64,000 bases of DNA from Pseudomonadota bacterium (GTDB lineage Bacteria > Pseudomonadota > Alphaproteobacteria > Rhodobacterales > Rhodobacteraceae), in assembly GCA_018240425.1 (NCBI GenBank), contig JAFEFU010000071.1, positions 124,001-188,000 on the forward strand, written 5' to 3'. Under the pieces are notes generated by a model that did no database searches, was not told the DNA's origin, and was given only the letters and a program-made list of their open reading frames with translations. A program made the translations under genes and the position numbers. Below, in pieces: positions 17,616 through 26,431 of this stretch (position 1 is the first letter of the stretch; the number at the start of each line of letters is the position of its first letter).

Positions 17616-20255
17616 ATGGCCGTCGTCGTCGTCGAATCCCCCGCCAAGGCCAAGACAATCAACAAATATCTCGGCTCCGATTTCACTGTCCTCGCCTCCT
17701 ACGGCCATGTCCGCGACCTGCCCCCCAAGGACGGGTCGGTCGATCCCGACCACGATTTCGGCATGACATGGGAGGTCGCGGCCGAAAGCCGCAAACATGT
17801 CCGCGCCATTGCCGAGGCGCTGAAATCCGACGACACGCTGATCCTCGCCACCGACCCCGACCGCGAGGGCGAGGCGATTTCATGGCACCTGAAGGAGGCC
17901 TTGGCCACAAGCCTGAAGAAGGGCAAGACCGTCCGCCGCGTCACCTTCAACGCCATCACCAAATCCGCCGTGACCGAGGCGATGGCCCGGCCGCGCGATG
18001 TCGACATGGAACTGGTCGAGGCCTACCTCGCACGCCGCGCGCTCGACTATCTGGTCGGCTTCAACCTCTCGCCGGTCCTCTGGCGCAAGCTGCCCGGCGC
18101 GAAGTCGGCCGGCCGGGTCCAGTCCGTCACCCTCCGCCTGATCGTCGAGCGCGAACTGGAGATCGAGGCCTTCCGCGCCCGTGAGTACTGGACGGTGACC
18201 GCCCTTCTCCGCACCCCTCGCGGCCAGGACTATCAGGCCAGGCTGACCGTGCTTGGCGGCAAGAAGCTGGACAAGTACGACCTTTCTTCCTCGGCGTCGG
18301 CCGAACTCGCGGTCCAGGCCGTCACTTCCCGGCCCCTGACGGTCAAGCGGGTCGAGGCGAAGCCCGCCGCGCGCAACCCCTATCCGCCCTTCATGACCTC
18401 GACCCTCCAGCAGGAGGCCAGCCGCAAGTTCGGCATGGGCGCCAAGGCCTGCATGTCGGCGGCCCAGCGGCTCTACGAGGCCGGGCACATCACCTACATG
18501 CGCACCGACGGCATCGACATGGCGCCGGAGGCGGTGATGGCGGCGCGCGACGAAATCCGCCGCCGCTTCGGCGCGGACTATGTTCCCGACAGCCCGCGCA
18601 TGTACAAGAACAAGGCCAAGAACGCGCAGGAAGCGCACGAATGCATCCGCCCGACCGACATGGCGGCCTCGCCCGACAAGCTCCACCTCGAGGATGACCA
18701 GCGCAAGATCTACGAACTTGTGTGGAAGCGCACTCTTGCCAGCCAGATGTCGGCGGCGCGGCTCGAGCGCACCACCGTCGACGTGGGCAGCGCCGACGGT
18801 GATGTGGAATTGCGCGCCACCGGGCAGGTCGTGCTCTTCGACGGTTTCCTCAAGGTCTATGACGAGGGCCGCGACGACGACGAGGGCGACGACAGCGCCC
18901 GCCTGCCGCAGATCATGGAGGGCGAGCCCGCCGAGAAACGGGCGATCACGCCCGAGCAGCACTTCACCCAGCCGCCCGCGCGCTACACCGAGGCCACGCT
19001 CGTGAAGCGGATGGAGGAGCTGGGGATCGGGCGGCCTTCGACCTATGCCTCGATCGTCACCACCATCCAGGACCGCGACTATGTCAGGAAAGAGAAGAAC
19101 CGCCTGATCCCCGAGGACAAGGGCCGGCTGGTGACCGCCTTCCTGACCAATTTCTTCCGCCGCTATGTCGAATATGACTTTACCGCCGACCTGGAAAACG
19201 AGCTGGACGAGATTTCGGCGGGCGAACGCAACTACAAGGATGTTCTGGCGCGCTTCTGGCGCGACTTCACCGCCGCCATCGCCGAGACCGCCGAACTGCG
19301 CATCGGCGAGGTGCTGGAGAAGATCGACGATTTCCTCGCGCCGCACCTTTACCCGGCACGCGCCGACGGGAGCGACCCGCGCCTGTGCCCGACCTGCGGC
19401 AAGGGGCGGCTGAACCTCAAGACCGCGCGCTCGGGCGGGGCCTTCATCGGCTGCTCGAACTATCCCGACTGCCGCTATACAAGGCCGATCTCGGCCCCGA
19501 ACGGCGAGGCCGCCGCCGCCGACGGCAGGGTTCTGGGCCAGGACGGGGCGGGCAACGACATCACGCTGCGCGCCGGCCGCTTCGGCCCCTATGTCCAGCG
19601 CGGCGAGGCGACCGAGGCCGACCCCAAGCCCGACCGCGCCAGCCTGCCCAAGGGCTGGGGGGCCGACGGCCTCGGCCTCGAGCGGGCGCTGATGCTTCTC
19701 GACCTGCCGCGCCCGATCGGCCCCCACCCCGCCGATGGCGCGCTGGTCGAGGCCGGGATCGGCCGCTACGGGCCTTACGTGAAGCACAACGCCACCTACG
19801 CGAACCTGCCCGAGGTCGAGGAGGTCTTCACCATCGGCATGAACCGCGCGGTCGAGGTCCTGGCCCAGAAGGCCACCCGCGGCGCGCGCGCCGCGGCGCC
19901 CGCACCGCTGAAAGAGTTGGGCCAGCATCCCGACGGCGGCGCGATCCAGGTCATGGCCGGCCGTTACGGCCCCTACGTCAAGTGGGAGAAGGTCAACGCC
20001 ACCCTGCCCAAGGGGCGCGAGCCCGACAGCCTGACCCTTGACGAGGCGCTGGCGCTGATCGCCGAAAAGGCGGCCAAGGGGCCGAAGTCGCGATCGGCGC
20101 GCGCCACCAGTGGCCCGGCAAAGGCCAAGGCGCCGGCAAAAGCCAAGGCTGCAAGGCCCAAGGGCCCCTCCAAGGCCACCACCAAGGCCACCGCCTCGCG
20201 CGCGGCCGCAAAGCGGGTCAGGGCCGAGGCGGTGGACGACATCATCGAAGGCTGA
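17616..20255 (+). CDS. topA: DNA topoisomerase I
   Basis: An 879-residue type IA topoisomerase that relaxes negative supercoils. The TOPRIM domain starts at once (VVVESPAKAKTI) and has the acidic DPDREGEAISWHL motif. The active-site tyrosine is Y294 in ITYMRTDG. Around residues 591-619 a four-cysteine zinc ribbon is visible (C591, C594, C613, C619). Three Topo C repeats follow (GRFGPYVQRG, GRYGPYVKHN, GRYGPYVKWE), then a Lys/Ala-rich tail that probably binds DNA. The start at 17616 has GAGGAAG just upstream. Confidence 0.97.
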   Translation: MAVVVVESPAKAKTINKYLGSDFTVLASYGHVRDLPPKDGSVDPDHDFGMTWEVAAESRKHVRAIAEALKSDDTLILATDPDREGEAISWHLKEALATSLKKGKTVRRVTFNAITKSAVTEAMARPRDVDMELVEAYLARRALDYLVGFNLSPVLWRKLPGAKSAGRVQSVTLRLIVERELEIEAFRAREYWTVTALLRTPRGQDYQARLTVLGGKKLDKYDLSSSASAELAVQAVTSRPLTVKRVEAKPAARNPYPPFMTSTLQQEASRKFGMGAKACMSAAQRLYEAGHITYMRTDGIDMAPEAVMAARDEIRRRFGADYVPDSPRMYKNKAKNAQEAHECIRPTDMAASPDKLHLEDDQRKIYELVWKRTLASQMSAARLERTTVDVGSADGDVELRATGQVVLFDGFLKVYDEGRDDDEGDDSARLPQIMEGEPAEKRAITPEQHFTQPPARYTEATLVKRMEELGIGRPSTYASIVTTIQDRDYVRKEKNRLIPEDKGRLVTAFLTNFFRRYVEYDFTADLENELDEISAGERNYKDVLARFWRDFTAAIAETAELRIGEVLEKIDDFLAPHLYPARADGSDPRLCPTCGKGRLNLKTARSGGAFIGCSNYPDCRYTRPISAPNGEAAAADGRVLGQDGAGNDITLRAGRFGPYVQRGEATEADPKPDRASLPKGWGADGLGLERALMLLDLPRPIGPHPADGALVEAGIGRYGPYVKHNATYANLPEVEEVFTIGMNRAVEVLAQKATRGARAAAPAPLKELGQHPDGGAIQVMAGRYGPYVKWEKVNATLPKGREPDSLTLDEALALIAEKAAKGPKSRSARATSGPAKAKAPAKAKAARPKGPSKATTKATASRAAAKRVRAEAVDDIIEG

Positions 20256-20271
20256 TGCCGCATTGCGGCAA

Positions 20272-20301
20272 TTGACAAGGGCGGCGCGGTCGGGCGACTA
20301 A
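20272..20301 (+). promoter_or_regulatory. candidate promoter of the CoA-transferase operon
   Basis: TTGACA at 20272 and GACTAA at 20296 are 18 bases apart, about 45 bases before the first gene's ATG. The -35 is perfect and the -10 is weak. Confidence 0.35.
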
Positions 20302-20344
20302 TCGGACGGGAAGCCGCAGCGCGCGCAGCCGCAGGAGGAGACTC

Positions 20345-21049
20345 ATGAAGAAAATCTACGGATCGGCGCGAGAGGCGCTTGACGGCCTGCTTGCCGACGG
20401 GATGCTGATCGCCGCGGGAGGCTTCGGCCTGTGCGGCATTCCCGAACTCCTGATCGCCGCGATCAGGGACGCCGGAACAAAGAACCTGACCATCGCCTCG
20501 AACAATGCAGGCGTTGACGGCTTCGGGCTGGGCGTCCTTCTCGCCACCCGCCAGGTGAAGAAGATGATCTCGTCCTATGTCGGCGAGAACGCCGAATTCA
20601 TGCGCCAGTATCTTTCCGGCGAACTCGAACTTGAATTCAATCCGCAGGGCACGCTTGCCGAACGGATGCGCGCCGGCGGCGCCGGCATCCCCGGCTTCTA
20701 CACCCGCACCGGCGTCGGCACGGTGATCGCCGAGGGCAAGGACTCCAAGGTCTTCGACGGCAAGGAATATATCCTCGAGCGCGGCCTCGTCGCCGACCTG
20801 TCGATCGTCAAGGCCTGGAAGGCCGATCCCTCGGGCAACCTCGTCTTCCGCAAGACCGCGCGCAACTTCAATGCCCCCGCCGCCACCTGCGGCCGGGTCT
20901 GCGTCGCCGAGGTCGAAGAGATCGTGCCGCTTGGCTCGCTCGACCCCGACAAGATCCACCTGCCCGGCATCTATGTCCACCGGCTGATCCAGGGCCCGCA
21001 CGAAAAGCGCATCGAGAACCGCACGGTTCGCACGAAGGAGACCGCGTAA
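20345..21049 (+). CDS. scoA: succinyl-CoA:3-ketoacid CoA-transferase subunit A
   Basis: A 234-residue class I CoA-transferase alpha subunit. It has the [13 protein letters not shown] start, the [15 protein letters not shown] segment, the oxyanion-type [15 protein letters not shown] loop, and the [20 protein letters not shown] tail. With the B subunit it moves CoA from succinyl-CoA to acetoacetate, feeding ketone-body or polyhydroxyalkanoate carbon into the TCA cycle. GGAGGAG lies before the ATG. Its stop TAA overlaps the ATG of subunit B (TAATG). Confidence 0.94.
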   Translation: MKKIYGSAREALDGLLADGMLIAAGGFGLCGIPELLIAAIRDAGTKNLTIASNNAGVDGFGLGVLLATRQVKKMISSYVGENAEFMRQYLSGELELEFNPQGTLAERMRAGGAGIPGFYTRTGVGTVIAEGKDSKVFDGKEYILERGLVADLSIVKAWKADPSGNLVFRKTARNFNAPAATCGRVCVAEVEEIVPLGSLDPDKIHLPGIYVHRLIQGPHEKRIENRTVRTKETA

Positions 21050-21693
21050 TGGCCGAGACAGCGAAAGGCTGGGACCGCAATCAAATGGCCGCCCGCGCCG
21101 CGCAGGAACTGCAGGACGGCTGGTATGTGAACCTCGGCATCGGCATCCCGACGCTGGTGTCGAACTACATTCCCAAGGGCGTCGAGGTGACGCTGCAATC
21201 GGAAAACGGCATGCTCGGCATGGGCCCCTTTCCCTTCGAGGGCGAGGAGGACGCCGACCTCATCAACGCCGGCAAGCAGACCATCACCGAACTGCCGCAG
21301 ACCGCCTATTTCGATTCTGCCCAGTCGTTCGCCATGATCCGCGGCGGCAAGATCGCGATGGCGATCCTCGGCGCGATGGAAGTGGCCGAGAACGGCGATC
21401 TCGCCAACTGGATGATCCCCGGCAAGCTGGTCAAGGGGATGGGCGGCGCGATGGACCTGGTGGCCGGCGTCGGCCGGGTGGTGGTGGTCATGGACCATAC
21501 GTCCAAGCACGGCGAATCCAAGGTGCTGAAGGCCTGCACCCTGCCGCTGACCGGCAAGGGTGTGGTGGACCGGATCATCACCAACCTCGGCGTCCTCGAC
21601 GTGGTGCCGGGCGGGCTGAAGCTCGTCGAACTGGCCGACGGCGTGACCGAGGCCGAACTGCGTGCCGCCACCGAGGCCACCCTCGTCGGCTGA
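21049..21693 (+). CDS. scoB: succinyl-CoA:3-ketoacid CoA-transferase subunit B
   Basis: A 214-residue beta subunit with the catalytic glutamate E52 in the diagnostic [12 protein letters not shown] motif, which forms the covalent glutamyl-CoA intermediate. [13 protein letters not shown] precedes it, and [20 protein letters not shown] is the conserved central segment. It is coupled to subunit A by a one-base overlap. A terminator-like repeat element follows ten bases after the stop. Confidence 0.95.
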   Translation: MAETAKGWDRNQMAARAAQELQDGWYVNLGIGIPTLVSNYIPKGVEVTLQSENGMLGMGPFPFEGEEDADLINAGKQTITELPQTAYFDSAQSFAMIRGGKIAMAILGAMEVAENGDLANWMIPGKLVKGMGGAMDLVAGVGRVVVVMDHTSKHGESKVLKACTLPLTGKGVVDRIITNLGVLDVVPGGLKLVELADGVTEAELRAATEATLVG

Positions 21694-21702
21694 TGCCCGC
21701 TG

Positions 21703-21761
21703 CCTTCATTGTGGCGCAAGTATCCTCGGGGGAGCGCGAGGGGGCCGACAGCCCCCTCGCC
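21703..21761 (+). repeat. dispersed intergenic terminator-like element, copy B
   Basis: CCTTCATTGTGGCGCAAGTATC leads into a GGGGGAGCGC core and the hairpin GAGGGGGC-cgaca-GCCCCCTC. This is the cleanest of the four copies and starts ten bases after the scoB stop. Confidence 0.7.
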
Positions 21762-21857
21762 CGCCGCGCCGCCTGCCAGGGAATTGCGGCAGCGATTGTC
21801 GGAAATTCCGAAACAGCTTCATAATCCTGCCCAAATCTGTCTCTAGTTCCCTTGGCA

Positions 21858-22877
21858 ATGATGAGCGTCACACCGACATTGCCCCGCCCGCCCGCAGGCC
21901 CCGCGTCCGGCCGGGCCACCCGCCGCCCGCTGCGCCGCGACCGGCTGGTGCTCGCGGGCCTTCTCCTGCTCTTCGCCCTCGGCGTCGTCGGCATCGCGCG
22001 GGCGACCGACTGGCACGACATCGCCCGGCTCTTCGCCCGCCTGTCGCTTGGCCAGGTGGCGGCGCTTCTCGCCCTGTCGGCCCTGAACTACGCCCTGCGC
22101 GGCCTGCGCTGGCATATCCTGGTGCAAAGCCTCGGCCTGCATCCCCGGCTTCTGGCCAATGTCCTGCATTTCGTCGGCGGCTTCGCGATGAGCGTGACCC
22201 CCGGCCGGGTGGGCGAACTGGTGCGGCTGCGCTGGCTGGCGCGCGACTCGGGCGTCGGGCTTGACCGCGCCGCGCCGGTGGTGGTGGGCGACCGCGCCTC
22301 GGATCTCGCGGCGCTCGCCCTCCTTCTCGCCGGGGCGCTCGGCCTTGCCACCCTGTCGATCAGCGGGGCCGTTCCCCTCACCCTCCTCGCGCTTGCCGCT
22401 GCCCTTGCCGTGACCCACCCGCGCCTGACCGCGGCGGCGGTGGCGCTTGGCCACCGGCTGACCGGCCGCCGCGCCCCCCGCCTCTTCGCCCGCCTGCGCC
22501 GGATGTCGCGCAGCCTCGACCGCTTCGCCCGCCCCGCCGTCCTGGTCCCCGCCCTTCTCTGCGGCCTGATCGGCTGGTCGGCCGAAGCCTGGGCCTTCCA
22601 CCTGCTTCTGGGCTGGTTCGGCGCGCCCACCGGCTTTGCGACCGCACTCGCCATCTTCGTCTTCGCGACGCTGGCGGGCGGGCTGACCGGCGCCCCCGGC
22701 GGCCTTGGCGGGGCCGAAGCGGCGATGATCGCGCTTCTTGCCCTTGACGGCACCCCCCTCGGCATCGCCATCGCCGCCACCGCCCTGATCCGCGCCACCA
22801 CGCTCTGGTTCGCCGTGGGCCTCGGCATCATTGCCTTCCCCTTTGCCGAACGCGCCGGCGCCACGAGGACCGGATGA
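21858..22877 (+). CDS. lysylphosphatidylglycerol synthase TM region-like (UPF0104) membrane protein
   Basis: A 339-residue polytopic protein with about eight hydrophobic segments and the UPF0104 signature LNYALRGLRWHILVQSLG, then GGFAMSVTPGRVGELVRLRWL and GGLTGAPGGLGGAEAAMIALL. Members include the membrane half of MprF and proteins thought to move lipid-linked substrates. Its TGA overlaps the ATG of the DprE1-like gene (ATGA). A role as transporter or flippase for polyprenyl-phosphoryl-arabinose is therefore plausible but inferred. ATGs at 21858 and 21861 are equivalent, and the ribosome site is weak. Confidence 0.75.
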   Translation: MMSVTPTLPRPPAGPASGRATRRPLRRDRLVLAGLLLLFALGVVGIARATDWHDIARLFARLSLGQVAALLALSALNYALRGLRWHILVQSLGLHPRLLANVLHFVGGFAMSVTPGRVGELVRLRWLARDSGVGLDRAAPVVVGDRASDLAALALLLAGALGLATLSISGAVPLTLLALAAALAVTHPRLTAAAVALGHRLTGRRAPRLFARLRRMSRSLDRFARPAVLVPALLCGLIGWSAEAWAFHLLLGWFGAPTGFATALAIFVFATLAGGLTGAPGGLGGAEAAMIALLALDGTPLGIAIAATALIRATTLWFAVGLGIIAFPFAERAGATRTG

Positions 22878-24187
22878 CCTGGAATTCCACCACCTATTCC
22901 GGCTGGGGCCGGGCACTGAAGGCCAAGGGCGAAATCGCCCGCCCCGAACGCCAGGGCGCGCTCGAGGCCTGCCTCTCCGACGGACTTCTGCCCGCCTGCG
23001 GGATGCGGCGCAGCTACGGCGACGCGGCGCTGAACGACGGCGGCCGGCTCATCGACATGACCCGGCTTGACCGGATGCTGGGCTTCGATCCCGAGACCGG
23101 CATCCTCGAGGTCGAGGCCGGCGCCCGCATCGGCGACATCGCCGCCGCCTTCGCGCCCCGCGGCTGGCTGCCCGCCGTCATGCCCGGCACCGGCCTTGCC
23201 ACCGTCGGCGGCTGCATCGCCCAGGACGTGCACGGCAAGAACCACCACCATATCGGCTCCTTCTGCCAGCATGTCGTCGCGCTGCGGCTGCGGCAGGCCA
23301 AGGGCACGGTCGCGGTCAGCCCGGACAAGACCCCCGACCTCTTCCGCGCCACCGCTGGCGGTCTCGGACAGACCGGGATCATCCTGTCGGCCCGCATCCG
23401 CCTGATCCCCTGCAAGGGCGACGTGATGGTGGTGACCGAACGGCGCATCGAGGACTGGGACCAGCACCTGGCACTTCTCGACGCCTCGACCGCCACCTAT
23501 ACCGTCGGCTGGATCGACGCGACCGCGACCGGCGCCGCGCTCGGGCGCGGCATCCTCGAGGAAGGCGAAACCGGCGCGGGCCTCGTGCCGAAACGGGTCA
23601 GCACCCGCCGCGTGCCGCTCGACGCGCCCGCCTTCGCGCTCTCCGGCCCGGTGGTCCGCGCCTTCAACGCCGCCTACTACCGCCGGGTGCCCGCCCGGGG
23701 CCGCACCGTGGTCAAGCCGATCGCCGATTTTTTCTTCCCGCTCGACAAGATCCACGACTGGAACCGCCTTTACGGCAAGCGCGGCTTTCACCAGTTCCAG
23801 TGCGTGGTGCCGCTCGCCGCCGCCCCGGCACTGCGCCAGATGCTTGAATCGGTTGCGGCATCGGGCCTCGCCTCGCCGCTCGCGGTCCTCAAGCGCATGG
23901 GGCCGGGGCGCGCGGGCTTCCTCTCCTTCCCGATGGAGGGCTACACGCTCGCCGTCGATTTCCCTAACCGCGACGAGGCCCGCGCCCTGATCGCGCGGCT
24001 TCAGGCGATGACCGCCGCGGCGGGGGGGCGGATCTATTTCGCCAAGGACAGCCTGGCGCGTGGCACCGATGCCGCCGCCATGTATCCCGAACTTGCCGAC
24101 TGGCGCGCCCAGGTGGCCAAGGCCGATCCCGGCCGCCGGCTGGCGACCGACATGGTCCGCCGCCTGAACCTGAGGAGCGAGGCATGA
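22874..24187 (+). CDS. DprE1-like FAD-dependent decaprenylphosphoryl-ribose 2'-oxidase
   Basis: A 437-residue VAO/PCMH-fold oxidase with the DprE1 pattern: MRRSYGDAALN, GTGLATVGGCIAQDVHGKNHHHIGSF around the FAD site, FFFPLDKIHDWNRLYG, GFHQFQCVVP, and a C-terminal FPMEGYTLAVDF plus GGRIYFAKD. DprE1 oxidises polyprenyl-phosphoryl-ribose at C2' to the keto intermediate, which DprE2 reduces. The gene overlaps both neighbours by ATGA, as expected for coupled partners. It is slightly shorter than the mycobacterial enzyme. Substrate identity is inferred from the whole cluster. Confidence 0.85.
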   Translation: MTWNSTTYSGWGRALKAKGEIARPERQGALEACLSDGLLPACGMRRSYGDAALNDGGRLIDMTRLDRMLGFDPETGILEVEAGARIGDIAAAFAPRGWLPAVMPGTGLATVGGCIAQDVHGKNHHHIGSFCQHVVALRLRQAKGTVAVSPDKTPDLFRATAGGLGQTGIILSARIRLIPCKGDVMVVTERRIEDWDQHLALLDASTATYTVGWIDATATGAALGRGILEEGETGAGLVPKRVSTRRVPLDAPAFALSGPVVRAFNAAYYRRVPARGRTVVKPIADFFFPLDKIHDWNRLYGKRGFHQFQCVVPLAAAPALRQMLESVAASGLASPLAVLKRMGPGRAGFLSFPMEGYTLAVDFPNRDEARALIARLQAMTAAAGGRIYFAKDSLARGTDAAAMYPELADWRAQVAKADPGRRLATDMVRRLNLRSEA

Positions 24188-24921
24188 GCGACACCTGGAT
24201 CATCCTCGGGGCCACCTCCTCGATGGCGCGCGCCTTCGCCCGCAAGGCCGCCGCCTCGGGCGCCGCCGTCCTTCTGGCGGGCCGCGACCAGCCCGACATC
24301 GCCATCCTGGCCGAGGATTGCCGCCTGCGCGGCGCGCGGCTGGCCGAGGCGCTCCCGTTCGACGCCCGCGCCCCCGAGGGGTTCGCCCCCCTGATCGACC
24401 GCCTCACGCGCGAGGAGGGCCGCCTGAACGCCGCCGTCTTCGTGGGCTCCATGCCCCCCCAGTCCGCAATCGACGCCGACCCGGCGCTGATCGACGGCAC
24501 GGTGACAGACAGCTTCACCGGCCCCGCCCGCTTCCTCCAGCTCTTCGCGCCCCTCGTCGAGGCGCGCGCCGGCGGCACCGTAGTCGGCGTCGGCTCGGTC
24601 GCGGGCGACCGCGGCCGGATCGGCAACTATGTCTACGGATCGGCCAAGGCCGGGTTCCACACCTATCTCTCCGGCCTGAGAAACCGCCTGACCCGCGCCG
24701 GCGGTCATGTGGTGACGGTCAAGCCCGGCTTCGTCGACACTTCGATGACCTGGGGCCTGCCGGGCATGTTCCTCGTGGCCTCGCCCGAGGCGGTGGCCGA
24801 CGACATCTGGAAGGCGGTGACCAAGCGGAAAAACGTGATCTACACGCCGTTCTTCTGGCGGTTCATCATGCTCATTATCCGCCATATCCCGGAATTCATC
24901 TTCAAGAAGATGAAGATCTGA
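24184..24921 (+). CDS. DprE2-like short-chain dehydrogenase
   Basis: A 245-residue SDR with the N-terminal dinucleotide loop ILGATSSMARAFA, the catalytic YVYGSAKAGF (YxxxK), and VKPGFVDTSMTWGLPG. The C-terminal IYTPFFWRFIMLIIRHIPEFIFKK is a membrane-associating amphipathic tail typical of DprE2-type reductases. It would reduce the 2'-keto product of the adjacent DprE1-like enzyme to polyprenyl-phosphoryl-D-arabinose with NAD(P)H. Its ATG overlaps the DprE1-like stop (ATGA). Confidence 0.83.
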   Translation: MSDTWIILGATSSMARAFARKAAASGAAVLLAGRDQPDIAILAEDCRLRGARLAEALPFDARAPEGFAPLIDRLTREEGRLNAAVFVGSMPPQSAIDADPALIDGTVTDSFTGPARFLQLFAPLVEARAGGTVVGVGSVAGDRGRIGNYVYGSAKAGFHTYLSGLRNRLTRAGGHVVTVKPGFVDTSMTWGLPGMFLVASPEAVADDIWKAVTKRKNVIYTPFFWRFIMLIIRHIPEFIFKKMKI

Positions 24922-24933
24922 CGGATCCGTCGC

Positions 24934-24992
24934 CCCTTCACTCTGGTCCAGATATCCGCGGGGGAGCGCGAGCGGGCGCAGCGCCCCTCGCC
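24934..24992 (+). repeat. dispersed intergenic terminator-like element, copy C
   Basis: CCCTTCACTCTGGTCCAGATATC is followed by GGGGGAGCGC and the hairpin-forming GAGCGGGCGCAGCGCCCCTC. It starts 13 bases after the DprE2-like stop and separates it from the convergent HAD-UbiA gene. Confidence 0.65.
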
Positions 24993-24997
24993 TTTCC

Positions 24998-26431
24998 CTA
25001 CCCCCCGAACCACTGCGACCACAGCCCCGCCGCCCAGAACATCAGGCTGAGGATGATCATCAGAAGCCCGATGCCGAACTTGTCGCGCATCGCGAAGACG
25101 ATCGGGTCGTAGTCCTGCTTGCCGAACCAGCCCAGAAGCACCATGCGGATCAGCCACAGCGCCATCGGCACCATCGCCACCCACAGGATCCAGGTGGTCG
25201 GATAAAGCTCGTGCCCCTGCTCGCTGACCGAATAGAGGAAGAAGATCACCAGCGCCCCGACCGTGCCCAGGCAGGCGACGTTCAGAAGGTCGCCCCGGTC
25301 CGGCCGCCCGTAGCCCCGGCCCGGCAAGGGTTCGTCCGATGTGGCCAGCGTCAGCTCGGTCAGCCGCTTGACGCAGCCAAGCGTGATGAAGATCGGGAAG
25401 ATGAAGATCAGCATGTAGATCGAGACAAAGACCTGCGCCGCCGCAGCGCCCGCCACCACGCGGATCGTGTAAAGGCCCGCGAGCGTCGCCACGTCCACCC
25501 ACCGCATCCGCTTCAGCCGCAGCGAATAGGCGAGCGACGTGACCATGTAGAGCAGAACGACCCCCAGGAAGGCGGCGTTCAGTGACAGCGCGATGCCAAG
25601 CGCCGCCAGCGCGCACAGGACGAACACCGCCATCCCGGTCAGGATCGGCACCTGCCCCGAGGCGAAGGGGCGGTTGCGCTTGGTCGGGTGCAGCCGGTCG
25701 GCCTCGAGATCGAGCAGGTCGTTGACGACATAGATCGACGAGGCCGCCAGCGAAAAGGCCACCATCGCCCAGAGGATCGGCACCAGCGTCGCCAGGTCGA
25801 AGCGGTGGGCGGCGATCATCGGCAGGATCAGAAGGACGTTCTTGACCCATTGGTGCGGGCGCAGCGCCTTGAGGATCGCCTGCGGACGCACCGGGTTTTC
25901 CAGCTCGACCACATTGTGCCCGCCCGCCGCCAGCTCGCGCGCCGAGGCGGGATGGCCGACGACCAGGGCATTGTCGGCACGCTCCCACACCGCCATGTCC
26001 ACCCTGCCGTTGCCGGCATAGTCAAAGCCCTTTTCGCCGAAGGCCTCGACCAGCGCCGCCGCCTTGGCCTTCCCGGTCAGGTTGGTGCGCCCGTCCGAGG
26101 CGAAGACCCGGTCCGAAAGGCCGTAGTCGCTGGCCAGGCGCCGCACGAGGCCCCCGTCCGAGCCCGAGGCAAGGATGACCTCGCGCCCCGCCACCCGGCT
26201 TTGCAGCGCAAGGTCGGCGACCTCGGGGTTGACGGGCAGCAGGTCGGTCCTGATCCCGGCGATGCGGGCAAGTCCTTCCTTCAGCGAGGCCCGGTGCCCG
26301 AGGCTGGCGAAACAGCAGCGGATCGTGGCCAGGGGATCGCGCCCGAGGCCCGCCCAGAAACACTCCCACAGCATGTCGGTCTTGAGAAACGTCCCGTCCA
26401 CGTCGAGAACCAGCGGCTTGACCATGCTCAT
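24998..26431 (-). CDS. HAD phosphatase-UbiA prenyltransferase fusion (polyprenyl-phosphoryl-ribose synthesis)
   Basis: A 477-residue two-domain protein. Residues 1-185 are a HAD-type phosphatase (LDVDGT with D10 and D12, ASGSDGG, then NGRVDMAVW). Residues 195-477 are a UbiA-superfamily membrane domain with PHQWVKN, the Asp-rich NDLLDLEADRLHPTKRNRP and a second YSLRLKRMRWVDV segment. This matches the decaprenyl-phosphate phosphoribosyltransferase group (mycobacterial Rv3806c, NoeC-like) and not quinone or haem prenyltransferases. The fusion could both make 5-phosphoribosyl-polyprenyl phosphate and remove the 5-phosphate. Its ATG overlaps the stop of the upstream transglycosylase gene. Confidence 0.85.
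   Translation of the reverse strand: MSMVKPLVLDVDGTFLKTDMLWECFWAGLGRDPLATIRCCFASLGHRASLKEGLARIAGIRTDLLPVNPEVADLALQSRVAGREVILASGSDGGLVRRLASDYGLSDRVFASDGRTNLTGKAKAAALVEAFGEKGFDYAGNGRVDMAVWERADNALVVGHPASARELAAGGHNVVELENPVRPQAILKALRPHQWVKNVLLILPMIAAHRFDLATLVPILWAMVAFSLAASSIYVVNDLLDLEADRLHPTKRNRPFASGQVPILTGMAVFVLCALAALGIALSLNAAFLGVVLLYMVTSLAYSLRLKRMRWVDVATLAGLYTIRVVAGAAAAQVFVSIYMLIFIFPIFITLGCVKRLTELTLATSDEPLPGRGYGRPDRGDLLNVACLGTVGALVIFFLYSVSEQGHELYPTTWILWVAMVPMALWLIRMVLLGWFGKQDYDPIVFAMRDKFGIGLLMIILSLMFWAAGLWSQWFGG

Noticed and set aside
17880-19928. Long minus-strand open frame opposite topA
   Set aside because: Shadow of topA; no recognisable domain.
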